Shown piece after piece: positions 1-8,165 of a stretch of 64,000 nt of DNA. Made by a program: the position numbers and the translations under genes. The stretch is from positions 1 to 64,000 of the forward strand of contig NZ_FQZD01000009.1 of NCBI RefSeq assembly GCF_900141835.1, read 5' to 3'. The DNA is from Propionispora hippei DSM 15287. Its GTDB lineage: Bacteria; Bacillota; Negativicutes; Propionisporales; Propionisporaceae. The notes below the pieces were generated by a model that saw only the letters and a list, made by a program, of their open reading frames with translations, was not told where the DNA came from and ran no database searches. Within the stretch, counting starts at the first letter, position 1; every line of letters begins with the position of its first letter.

Positions 1-1873
1 ACTGCATATCAGCTATCCGGATTTCATCGGCGAAGTTAAACAGAAGATAACTGCCGTCACCCAGCGCGCCCTGCAGCTCCACCTTGCTGCTGCCGATATT
101 GGTAAAGTTTCGTCCCCACTTGATCTGGGAACTGCCGGTGGCACCGTCGGCGATGATAAAGTCGTAGATACCGCCGGCCTGGCCGTTGTACATCAGGTTA
201 TTGGCCGTACCGCCCCAGTAGAAGGTGTCGTGGCCGGTGCCGCCGATCAGCAGGTTGCTGCCGCCGCCCCCGTTCAAATAACAGTTACCTGAACCGGCAT
301 AGATGATGTCGTTGCCGCTGCCGCCATAAAGCAGGCTGTTGCCGGTACCGCCGCTGATGTAGTTGTCGCCATTGCCGCCGAAGATAGAGCTGCTGCCTGA
401 GCCGCCGACCAGCATATCGCCGTTGTTGCTGCCGATGACAACATCGTTGCCGCTGCCGCCAATGTAGAGAGCATTTTGTTTATCCTTGACATACTGCCCT
501 ACCTGAATGGTCTGCCCGGTGGACGTACCGAAAATCTCCACCTCCGGGATATTGGTCTGGATGCCGGCCCACACCTGGGTCGGCGGGCCATAGCTGCGGA
601 ACACGGCCGTACCGAGTCCGATATCACCGTCAAACTGCTTGAGCCCCACCGCAGTCCCTGACCACAGGGCATCCGATTGGTCGGGCTCATGGCGGTCGAA
701 CCGGGTGGCGCTGATATTGCTTAAACCGGAAAGAATTCCCTGCATATCGGGCGTAACGATGTTCAGCGAATTAGCCCCTAAGAGCGCCGTATATTCCACA
801 TCCTGCAAATCTTCCCGCGGCGTCAGGATCGCCGGTACGATGACATCAACCCCCACATGATTATCCTTGCTCGGATCGGCATTGTAATTGACGTGGCCCA
901 CCGGGTCCTGCTCGGTAATCAGGTTAATTACATTGCTGAACTGCTGCGGCTGAAAGGTGCTTACAATCGCCTTGGCCTGCTTCATCCGGTCCAGCAGGGT
1001 ACCGGCACTAAGCTTGATGGTACCGCCGCTCGGCAGATGGATGGCATTGCCGGCCAATAACTGTTCCTCGGCATATTCCTTCAGGGCCCCCAGCATACCC
1101 GGCCCGGCCTCGGCTATCGTCGGCAGGGCAATTCCCGTATCGATAAAATACATACCCGACATCATCTGCGCCAGGCCGCCGCCCAGGGAATGGCCGGCCA
1201 CGGAAATGCCGTATCCGGCAAACGTATGCTGCGCGTCGGCGACCATGGTCTTAAACTTCTGATACCCTTCCAGCATTTGCGGCGGAATTACGCCCAACCC
1301 GATTTGCAGGTCAGCCACACCGTCCTTGCTCAGCCAAAGCGGGCTTAAGTCACTGTTCGGCTGCGTCCCCTCCAGGGTAATCGCCACCTGCTTATTCGCC
1401 GCATCCACATAGACCGTGCTGTTATAGCCGCTGGTAGTTTCCACTGTCTGATAGACTTTCCATTTGCTTGTAATCGCCGGATTGGTCTTTTCCTTGGCGC
1501 TGTAAATCAGCCAGGACAAATCGCCGATGGAAGCGCCGCTCATAAACGTATTGACGACAACCTTGCCGGCGCCGCCGCTGATACTGCCGGGCTGTTCGGT
1601 AAATACCGGCTTTGCCGTCGTACCCGGCAAAGCGTTAAACAGGTTAAGCGCCGCCGATTGCGCCAGGGTAATCGGATACTCCATGATGTTTTTTAAATCG
1701 GTTGCCAAATCGGGCTGCTTGCCGAAAATGGCGGTTTGGGTATCACTGACGATCTGCTGCACCACCTTAGCCGGATCGGACACTACTTTGGCTGTCTGTT
1801 CACTGATCACCGTGCCCACATCCTTGGCCAATACCTGCAAGTCCAGCTTTAAGCTGCTTAAGCTCAGACCCAT
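1..1873 (-). CDS. RTX lipase/alpha-beta hydrolase, type I secreted (3' end beyond window)
   Basis: The frame is open from ATG 1873 to the window edge, giving 624 residues. A GGGAGG ribosome-binding site lies just upstream. The nucleophile elbow GHSLGGG puts the probable catalytic Ser at residue 229, which with the surrounding hydrophobic fold fits a class 3 type lipase. There is no N-terminal signal peptide. From about residue 465 to 545 the protein becomes Gly/Asp rich with RTX-like nonapeptides such as GGSGNDVVIG and GGSGNDIIYAG, which in this family bind Ca2+ after export. It is the last visible gene downstream of an ABC-HlyD-ABC set, so it is the likely cargo of that exporter; this is inferred from position and from the RTX repeats. 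The C-terminal secretion signal is outside the window. The exact substrate (lipid or other ester) cannot be told. Confidence 0.85.
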   Translation of the reverse strand, partial: MGLSLSSLKLDLQVLAKDVGTVISEQTAKVVSDPAKVVQQIVSDTQTAIFGKQPDLATDLKNIMEYPITLAQSAALNLFNALPGTTAKPVFTEQPGSISGGAGKVVVNTFMSGASIGDLSWLIYSAKEKTNPAITSKWKVYQTVETTSGYNSTVYVDAANKQVAITLEGTQPNSDLSPLWLSKDGVADLQIGLGVIPPQMLEGYQKFKTMVADAQHTFAGYGISVAGHSLGGGLAQMMSGMYFIDTGIALPTIAEAGPGMLGALKEYAEEQLLAGNAIHLPSGGTIKLSAGTLLDRMKQAKAIVSTFQPQQFSNVINLITEQDPVGHVNYNADPSKDNHVGVDVIVPAILTPREDLQDVEYTALLGANSLNIVTPDMQGILSGLSNISATRFDRHEPDQSDALWSGTAVGLKQFDGDIGLGTAVFRSYGPPTQVWAGIQTNIPEVEIFGTSTGQTIQVGQYVKDKQNALYIGGSGNDVVIGSNNGDMLVGGSGSSSIFGGNGDNYISGGTGNSLLYGGSGNDIIYAGSGNCYLNGGGGSNLLIGGTGHDTFYWGGTANNLMYNGQAGGIYDFIIADGATGSSQIKWGRNFTNIGSSKVELQGALGDGSYLLFNFADEIRIADMQ

Positions 1874-1990
1874 TTTTGCGCCACCTCCCTGCTGCCAGGC
1901 TGTTGTTGCGGGGTTTTCCTTTTTTCCACTCTGACACTCTCCCTTTGGTATATTTTATTTGAGGCGGAATGACCGCTTCAAAACTGTAAT

Positions 1991-4210
1991 CTACCAATTA
2001 CCCGGCGTATCTGACCAACACTCTGTCGCGGCAGTCTCGCCAACCCCTTCGCAGACCGGATCTGCCTCATCCGGGTTTTGCTGTTGATGCAGGGAATAAT
2101 AAATCCCCCGCAAACGCATCAGCTCTTCATGTGACCCCTGCTCCATCACCCGGCCGCGATCCAGTACAATAATCTGATCGCAGTGGCGCACAGTGGACAG
2201 ACGGTGAGCAATCATAATCAACGTCCTGCCGGCAGCCATCTGGTTCAAATTTTCCATAATCCTGCGCTCCGATTCATAATCCAGCGCACTGGTGGCTTCG
2301 TCAAAAATTAAAATCCGCGGATTGGTCAGCAAGGCCCTGGCAATAGCCAGACGCTGACGCTGGCCGCCCGACAGGGCGCTGCCCCGCTCACCGACCGACG
2401 TATCATAGCCCTGGGCCATCTCACTGATAAACTCATGAGCGCCGCTCATGCGGGCCGCCTTTACTACATCGGCAATCGGTGCCCCCGGACAGGCCGCGGC
2501 AATATTTTCCCGTACCGTTCCGTTAAACAAAAATGTGTCCTGCAGTACAACGCCAATTTGCCGTCGTAACCAGGCGGGCTCCACCTGGGCCAAGTCCACT
2601 CCGTCAATCATTATGCGGCCTGATTCGGGCACATATAAACGCTGCATCAATTTGGTCAGCGTGCTTTTACCGGAGCCGGAACGGCCGACAATTCCCACGC
2701 TGCTTTCCGCCCGGATTTGCAGCTTTACCTGGTGCAGCACCTCACCGGCATCCTGCCGGTAGCGGAAAGTAACCCGGTCAAACACTATATCGCCCCGCAC
2801 CGCCGGCAGGGTGGTGCGGTTGGGATTAAACGCCGGCTCCGCCGTTTCATTCATAATATCGCCCAACCGTTCTACCGACACGCCAACCTGCTGGAAGCTT
2901 TGCCATAAACTGACCAGCCGCAAAACAGGAGCAAAAATCTGACCGGCCAGCATCTGAAACGCCATCAGGCCGCCCACACTTAGTGAATCGCCCATCACCT
3001 GCCGGGCACCGAACCACAAAACCAGCAAAATGAAAAACTGCTGAATAAAACCGCCGGTGCTGCCGGCAACATTGGCCAGGTTCGCGGTACGGAAGGAGGT
3101 TTCAATATAGCGGGCCAGGCGCTGCTCCCATTCCTGCAGCAATTGCGGCTCCACAGCCAGCGCTTTCACCGTGTGAATACCGGTCACCATTTCAATGAGA
3201 AAAGTCTGGTTTTCCGTGCCTGCGGCAAACTGCTCCTGCAACCGGCTGCGATACAGTGGTGTGACCACCGCATTCAGCAGAATATAAAGCGGTAAAATCA
3301 ACAGAGCGATTACGCTCAGCGTTGTGCTGTATAAAAACATGGCTAACATATACACCACGGTAAATACCACATCAAGCACCACGGTAATCGCCGATCCGGT
3401 AATAAACTGCCGCACATTCTCCAGTTCCCGGACCCGGGCCACCACCTCGCCAACCTGCCAGGTTTCAAAATATTTTACCGGCAGGGCGGTGATCTGACGA
3501 AACAGTTTGGCGCCCAGCATGACATCAACCTGATTGGTGGCATGGGTAAACAAAAAAGTCCGCACGCCCGTAATCCAGGTTTGAAAGAGCGAAACAACAA
3601 TCATGCCCGAAAGCATCGCATCAAGGGAGTTCACACTGTGATGCACCAGAACGTCATCAATAATCCGCTGGGTGAAAAACGGGCTGGCCAGCCCGAATAG
3701 CTGCAGCAGGAACGACAAGCCCAGCACTTTCCCCCATAAATTCCGATAACGCCAGATTAGCGGAATGAACCAGGACAAGCCAAACCTTTTCTGTTTTTCC
3801 GCCGTCCCCAGGCGGCGGGTAAACAAAACCAGTTCGCCGCTCCAGGCTTGTAAAAAACTGTCCCGTGGTAACGCAACAGGCTGTTCCCGGCCGGGATCAA
3901 CAAGCATCGCCGCTTCCCCGTCCCATTTTCCCAGTACCACATATTTGCCGTTTTTTAATAGGGCTATGGCCGGCAGGGCCATTCGATCCAGCCGCACCGC
4001 GTCACCTTTAAACGCCCGGGCCTTGAAGCCCAGCCCCCGGGCGGCCCGTACCAGCATGAGCGTATCCATTTTCCCGGCCTTTACCACATAAGCCCGGCGC
4101 AGTTGCTCCTCCACGGCGGGAATACCGTAATAGCCGGCCACGATAAGCAGGCATTTCAAGGCGGTGTCCAATTTATCCGCGCCAGGCGGCAGCGTGCCAT
4201 TTGTCATCAT
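1991..4210 (-). CDS. Type I secretion ABC transporter, HlyB type (second copy)
   Basis: A 739-residue fused exporter with a C39-like domain at about 1-140, a six-helix membrane domain at about 160-440 and an ATPase domain at about 480-715. Walker A GRSGSGKST, signature LSGGQRQR and Walker B ILIFDEATSAL are intact. In true C39 peptidases a Cys sits in a DCG motif and a His precedes VVL. Here the matching positions read DTA and KYVVL, so the domain should bind rather than cleave its cargo, as in HlyB for RTX proteins. The ATG overlaps the stop of the HlyD gene (ATGA), which shows translational coupling. The RTX lipase follows 117 bases downstream. It would power one-step export from cytoplasm to the outside together with the adaptor and a TolC-like channel not seen here. 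Confidence 0.93.
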   Translation of the reverse strand: MMTNGTLPPGADKLDTALKCLLIVAGYYGIPAVEEQLRRAYVVKAGKMDTLMLVRAARGLGFKARAFKGDAVRLDRMALPAIALLKNGKYVVLGKWDGEAAMLVDPGREQPVALPRDSFLQAWSGELVLFTRRLGTAEKQKRFGLSWFIPLIWRYRNLWGKVLGLSFLLQLFGLASPFFTQRIIDDVLVHHSVNSLDAMLSGMIVVSLFQTWITGVRTFLFTHATNQVDVMLGAKLFRQITALPVKYFETWQVGEVVARVRELENVRQFITGSAITVVLDVVFTVVYMLAMFLYSTTLSVIALLILPLYILLNAVVTPLYRSRLQEQFAAGTENQTFLIEMVTGIHTVKALAVEPQLLQEWEQRLARYIETSFRTANLANVAGSTGGFIQQFFILLVLWFGARQVMGDSLSVGGLMAFQMLAGQIFAPVLRLVSLWQSFQQVGVSVERLGDIMNETAEPAFNPNRTTLPAVRGDIVFDRVTFRYRQDAGEVLHQVKLQIRAESSVGIVGRSGSGKSTLTKLMQRLYVPESGRIMIDGVDLAQVEPAWLRRQIGVVLQDTFLFNGTVRENIAAACPGAPIADVVKAARMSGAHEFISEMAQGYDTSVGERGSALSGGQRQRLAIARALLTNPRILIFDEATSALDYESERRIMENLNQMAAGRTLIMIAHRLSTVRHCDQIIVLDRGRVMEQGSHEELMRLRGIYYSLHQQQNPDEADPVCEGVGETAATECWSDTPGNW

Positions 4211-5574
4211 GACCGCTCCCTCAGTGCCTCACTGCGGTATTGCTGAAACACATCCAGAAAATATTCAATCACCCGTTTACGCCGGATTTTAATTTCCGCC
4301 GTGGCAGTCATGCCGGGATTCAGTAACACTTCCCGTCCGGCCGCCCGGAAGGAAGGCTCCTGCAGAGCCAGCACCACCCGGTATAGCCGTCCCTTTTCCT
4401 TATCCTCCACCGCGTCAGGACTGATTTCAATGACCTCACCGGGCACCGTCCCATATTTTTGAAAGTTAAAGGTTTCCACTTTGATTTCCGCCGCTTGTCC
4501 TGGCTGGATAAAACCGATATCCTTATTGGCCACCCAGGCTTCCAACTGCAGCCTTGTATCAGCCGGCACAACCTCGAGCAGCGCTTCGGCGGCGGTAACA
4601 ATCCCACCGACGGTATGCACCGCCAACTGGCTCACCCGGCCGTCAACCGGTGAAGTAATGGCGGACAGCCGATTCTTTTCCTCCGCTTTTTTCAACTCTT
4701 CCAAGCTGGCTTGCAGCGCCTTGCTGTCTTCCTGGAGTTTATCATGAATGCCGCGCAGCCACTCGGCGTTCACATTAGCCAGCGTATCCTCACTTTGCCG
4801 GAGTGACCACTCCAGCCGTTCAATCTCCTTTTGCTGGCTGGCCAGTTCCTTCTCCGATTCCAGTCTCTTCTGCCGGTAATCAAGCAGCACAAAACTAGCC
4901 ACCGCATCCAATTTAACCAGTTCGGCCACTTTCCGCTCCCGTTCCTGGGCAATCTCCTGCAACGGCAGCAGCTTCTCATAAACGCTCCGGGCATTCTCCA
5001 GACTTACCTGGTTTTGCTTTACATTGGCCGCGGCAGCCGACAGCCTGGTCTGATATTCCAATTTCCTGCTTTGATAAAGCATCTGCTGCAACACGGCATC
5101 CCGTTCATCCAGCTCCGGATATTGTTTCGCCAGAAACGGCCGGTTTGCCGCTTCCGCCGACAGCCGGTCCATCTCCAGGCTATACAGGGCAATTTCTTTC
5201 TTAATTCGTGCCAAATCGGCCGCCGGCATGGTCGCGTCCAGTTCAATCAGCAGTTGTCCCCGTTTAACCGTATCGCCTTCTTTGACACAAATAGCCTTGA
5301 TCACTCCTTTATCTTCAGCCTGCACAATTTTCACATTTCCCGTAGGAATCAGCTTGCCTGGCGCCACGGCGACTTCATCCAGTGAGCCGGCCACCGCCCA
5401 AACCAGCGTACAGCCGATCAGTACCAGCAACGTCCACAATACCACCCGGCTGGCCGGGGCGGGAGGCTTTTCCACCACTTCCAGGGCAGCCGGTAAAAAT
5501 TCCGTCTCCTCCTGCCGCCAGCCTTTTCGCGCCGGCAAATCAAACCATTTTGCCATCAATTTTTTTATTTTCAT
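4207..5574 (-). CDS. HlyD family periplasmic adaptor of type I secretion
   Basis: A 455-residue membrane fusion protein. The order is a short cytoplasmic N-terminus, one membrane helix at about 40-60, a lipoyl half-motif with GVIKAICVKEGDTVKRG, a long charged coiled coil at about 110-300, the second lipoyl half with ITSPVDGRVSQLAV, and a beta-barrel domain ending near LNPGMTATAEI. This is the full HlyD/PrtE plan. An in-frame GTG lies 12 bases upstream of the chosen ATG. I prefer the ATG because it is followed by a typical MKIKK start and has GGGA about 6 bases before it. The start lies inside the end of the upstream ABC gene and the stop overlaps the next ABC gene, so the three genes are one translationally coupled unit. 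It would bridge inner-membrane exporter and outer-membrane channel. Confidence 0.93.
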   Translation of the reverse strand: MKIKKLMAKWFDLPARKGWRQEETEFLPAALEVVEKPPAPASRVVLWTLLVLIGCTLVWAVAGSLDEVAVAPGKLIPTGNVKIVQAEDKGVIKAICVKEGDTVKRGQLLIELDATMPAADLARIKKEIALYSLEMDRLSAEAANRPFLAKQYPELDERDAVLQQMLYQSRKLEYQTRLSAAAANVKQNQVSLENARSVYEKLLPLQEIAQERERKVAELVKLDAVASFVLLDYRQKRLESEKELASQQKEIERLEWSLRQSEDTLANVNAEWLRGIHDKLQEDSKALQASLEELKKAEEKNRLSAITSPVDGRVSQLAVHTVGGIVTAAEALLEVVPADTRLQLEAWVANKDIGFIQPGQAAEIKVETFNFQKYGTVPGEVIEISPDAVEDKEKGRLYRVVLALQEPSFRAAGREVLLNPGMTATAEIKIRRKRVIEYFLDVFQQYRSEALRERS

Positions 5575-7726
5575 GCTGCTTCCCACTCTCTTGCTGCCGA
5601 TATAAGTGATAATACATGCCCTGCTTGCCCATCAGCGCCTCATGACTTCCCATCTCCACGGCCTTCCCCTGTTCCATGACCAGAATGGCTTCACACTGTC
5701 TGATCGTGGAAAAGCGGTGGGCGATCAGGATTAATGTCCTGCCTGCGGCGATTTGCGCCAAATTATCGGTAATGATCCGTTCCGATTCATAGTCCAGCGC
5801 GCTGGTCGCTTCGTCAAAAATCAGCACCTTCGGCTCGTTGATCAGCGCCCTGGCAATGGCAATCCGCTGCCGCTGGCCCCCGGACAAGGCGGCGCCCCGT
5901 TCGCCGACTTTCGTATCATAGCCCTCGGGCAGTTCCAGAATAAATTCATGAGCCCCCGCCCGCTGAGCTGCCGCAATAACCTGTTCCACCGGCGCCCCGG
6001 GGCAGGACCAGGCAATATTCTCCCTGACCGAGCCGGTAAACAGAAAGCTCTCCTGCAGCACCACGCCGATCTGGCGGCGCAGCCAGCTCGGGTCGAGCTG
6101 CCGCACGTCGGTTCCTCCAATGCAAACCCGGCCGCTTTCAGGCAAATAGAGGCGTTGAATCAGCTTGGCAACCGTGCTCTTGCCCGACCCGGACCGGCCT
6201 ACAATTCCCAGCCTCATGCCGGGACGAATGGTCATGTTCACGCCATCCAGCACCTTTTTCCCAGCCGCCTGATAGCGAAACACCACATCCTCCAAAACAA
6301 TGCCGTCGCAGACAGCAGGCAAAGCCGCCGGCTGATTTGCCCATACCTGTTCCGGCGGTGTATTCAGAATGTCGCCAAGCCGTTCCACCGAAAGAAATGC
6401 CTGTTGAAAGACCTGCCACAGGCCGGTCAGGCGGTACAGCGGCTGACTGGCCTGGCTGGCCAGCATTTGAAAAGCGATCAGTTCCCCTACCGTCATTTCA
6501 CCCTGCATGACTTTGTGACCGCCAAACAGCAGCACGGCTAAACCGGCCATATTTTGAACTAAGCTGCCTGAACCGTTCAGGACCATATTGAAGCGGGCAC
6601 TTTGAAAGACGGTCCGGACGTATTTTGCCATCAGGCTCTCCCAGCGGTCATTGAATTGCGGCTCCAGCGCCAGAGCTTTGATGGTCTGCACTCCGGTAAC
6701 CGCTTCCACCAGAAAGGCATTGCTTTCTGCGCCGCTGCTCCATACCGCCTCCAGGCGTTTGCGATAAACCGGCGTCGCCAGCACATTTTGCAGCAGATAC
6801 AGCGGTATGGCCGCAAGCGCCAGCAAGGTAAGGGAAACGCTGTAGTGCAGCATAACCAGCACAAAAACAATCGAAAACAAAGTATCCAGCACCACCGTTG
6901 GCGAAGAGCCGGTTAAAAACTCCCGCACACTTTGCAGCGCCGACAGGCGGGCCAGCGTATCGCCGACCCTTCTTAACTCAAAATAGCGCAGCGGCAGGGA
7001 CAGCAGGTGGCGGAACACGCGGGCGCCCAGAATGATGTCAACCTTATTGCTCATATGCGTTGATAAATAAGTCCGCAGCAAGGTCATCACGGCCTGGAAC
7101 AAGGCGGCAGCCAGCAAAGCCAGGGCCAGGACATCCAGGGTTGCCACGCCCTTATGGAGCAGCACTTTATCGACAATCACCTGCGTAAACAACGGGGTGA
7201 TCAGACCGAACAGCTGCAAGCAAAAGGACGCCAGCACAATTTCACCCAGAAACCGTTTATACCGTAAAATGACCGGAATAAACCAGGCCAAATTAAACCG
7301 GGCTCCCGCCTCTTTGAAGGAAAAGGGGCGCCTAAGTACAACCGCCCGGCCTGACCAACGGCTCATGAATTGAGTCAATGGTTCCGCCCGGGGCTCTTGC
7401 TGACGGAAATCATAGACCATAATATGAGTGGCGTTGGACTGACCGATAACACAGCAGGTACCGTTCCGCATAATCGCGATAGAGGGTACCGGCAGTTGAT
7501 TCACCGCAAGCTGCCCCGGGAAGGTTACTTTCGCCTTCAACCGGCAGACTTTAGCCATATGCTTAAAATCAGCCTCCCGGAATACGCCTTTCTGGCCCAT
7601 CGCTTTATAGAGCTCAGTTTCCCCTACCGTCATTCCCCAGGTGCCGGCCACTATCGCCAACGCCCGCACCGCCGTCTCCTTATCAAGGACCACTGGCGTT
7701 GACTGATCGCGTTTTATCGCTTGCAT
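5540..7726 (-). CDS. Type I secretion ABC transporter, HlyB type (first copy)
   Basis: A 728-residue exporter with the same plan as the second copy: a C39-like N-terminal domain without a catalytic Cys (the region reads ETAVRALAIVAG), a membrane domain, then an ATPase with GRSGSGKST, LSGGQRQR and VLIFDEATSAL. The two copies are clearly related but diverged, especially in the N-terminal domain, so this is not a recent duplication. It is the first gene of the operon and overlaps the HlyD gene by 35 bases. The two ATPases may form a heterodimer, or each may serve a different cargo; the sequence does not decide. The 439 bases upstream hold no gene and must carry the operon promoter. Confidence 0.93.
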   Translation of the reverse strand: MQAIKRDQSTPVVLDKETAVRALAIVAGTWGMTVGETELYKAMGQKGVFREADFKHMAKVCRLKAKVTFPGQLAVNQLPVPSIAIMRNGTCCVIGQSNATHIMVYDFRQQEPRAEPLTQFMSRWSGRAVVLRRPFSFKEAGARFNLAWFIPVILRYKRFLGEIVLASFCLQLFGLITPLFTQVIVDKVLLHKGVATLDVLALALLAAALFQAVMTLLRTYLSTHMSNKVDIILGARVFRHLLSLPLRYFELRRVGDTLARLSALQSVREFLTGSSPTVVLDTLFSIVFVLVMLHYSVSLTLLALAAIPLYLLQNVLATPVYRKRLEAVWSSGAESNAFLVEAVTGVQTIKALALEPQFNDRWESLMAKYVRTVFQSARFNMVLNGSGSLVQNMAGLAVLLFGGHKVMQGEMTVGELIAFQMLASQASQPLYRLTGLWQVFQQAFLSVERLGDILNTPPEQVWANQPAALPAVCDGIVLEDVVFRYQAAGKKVLDGVNMTIRPGMRLGIVGRSGSGKSTVAKLIQRLYLPESGRVCIGGTDVRQLDPSWLRRQIGVVLQESFLFTGSVRENIAWSCPGAPVEQVIAAAQRAGAHEFILELPEGYDTKVGERGAALSGGQRQRIAIARALINEPKVLIFDEATSALDYESERIITDNLAQIAAGRTLILIAHRFSTIRQCEAILVMEQGKAVEMGSHEALMGKQGMYYHLYRQQESGKQHENKKIDGKMV

Positions 7727-8165
7727 GTCTGTCTTATCCCCCGTGTATTCTTTCGCGTAGTCCGCCGCCCGTCATATCCGGCGGAATATTCCAAAAATAA
7801 AACCCGGCAAATAAGCACTTCCGGCGAAAACTGCCACCTGCTTAGATCCGGTTCGATACATTTTTTCATAACTAAAAAAGTCTAAAAATAACTTCTCCAG
7901 CCATTGCCGGCTGAATAAAAGTTAATTTTAGACTTCTCTACCTTAACGTCTCTTATATATGGTTTTCCATTTTTTTCATTTTAATTTTATTTGAAAATTC
8001 AAATATTGTCAACGATTGTTTTTACAAATGTAAATGTATTCTTGGATTCTTACCGTTTTTCTAATAACAAAAAACACATTTAGGCTGATAACGGCACATT
8101 TGATAACATGTCCGTCACCGCTAAACGTGTTTTATCTGTCGGCAGTTATGCCGGCGATAGCCGCT
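7727..8165. other. AT-rich intergenic region with a 17-bp inverted repeat
   Basis: No gene is visible in these 439 bases. At 7878-7894 and 7919-7935 lie 17-base arms (AAGTCTAAAAATAACTT and its complement with one mismatch) around a 24-base loop that has its own AGCC/GGCT stem. A smaller palindrome, ATTTGAA-AA-TTCAAAT, lies near 7990. Both the end of the GGDEF-EAL gene and the start of the secretion operon (both minus strand) border the region, so the large hairpin may end the first transcript or act as an operator or leader for the second. Confidence 0.6.

Noticed and set aside
1991-7726. Peptidase-containing (bacteriocin-type) exporters
   Set aside because: The N-terminal domains resemble C39 peptidases, but the Cys and His positions are replaced in the second copy and the Cys is absent in the first.
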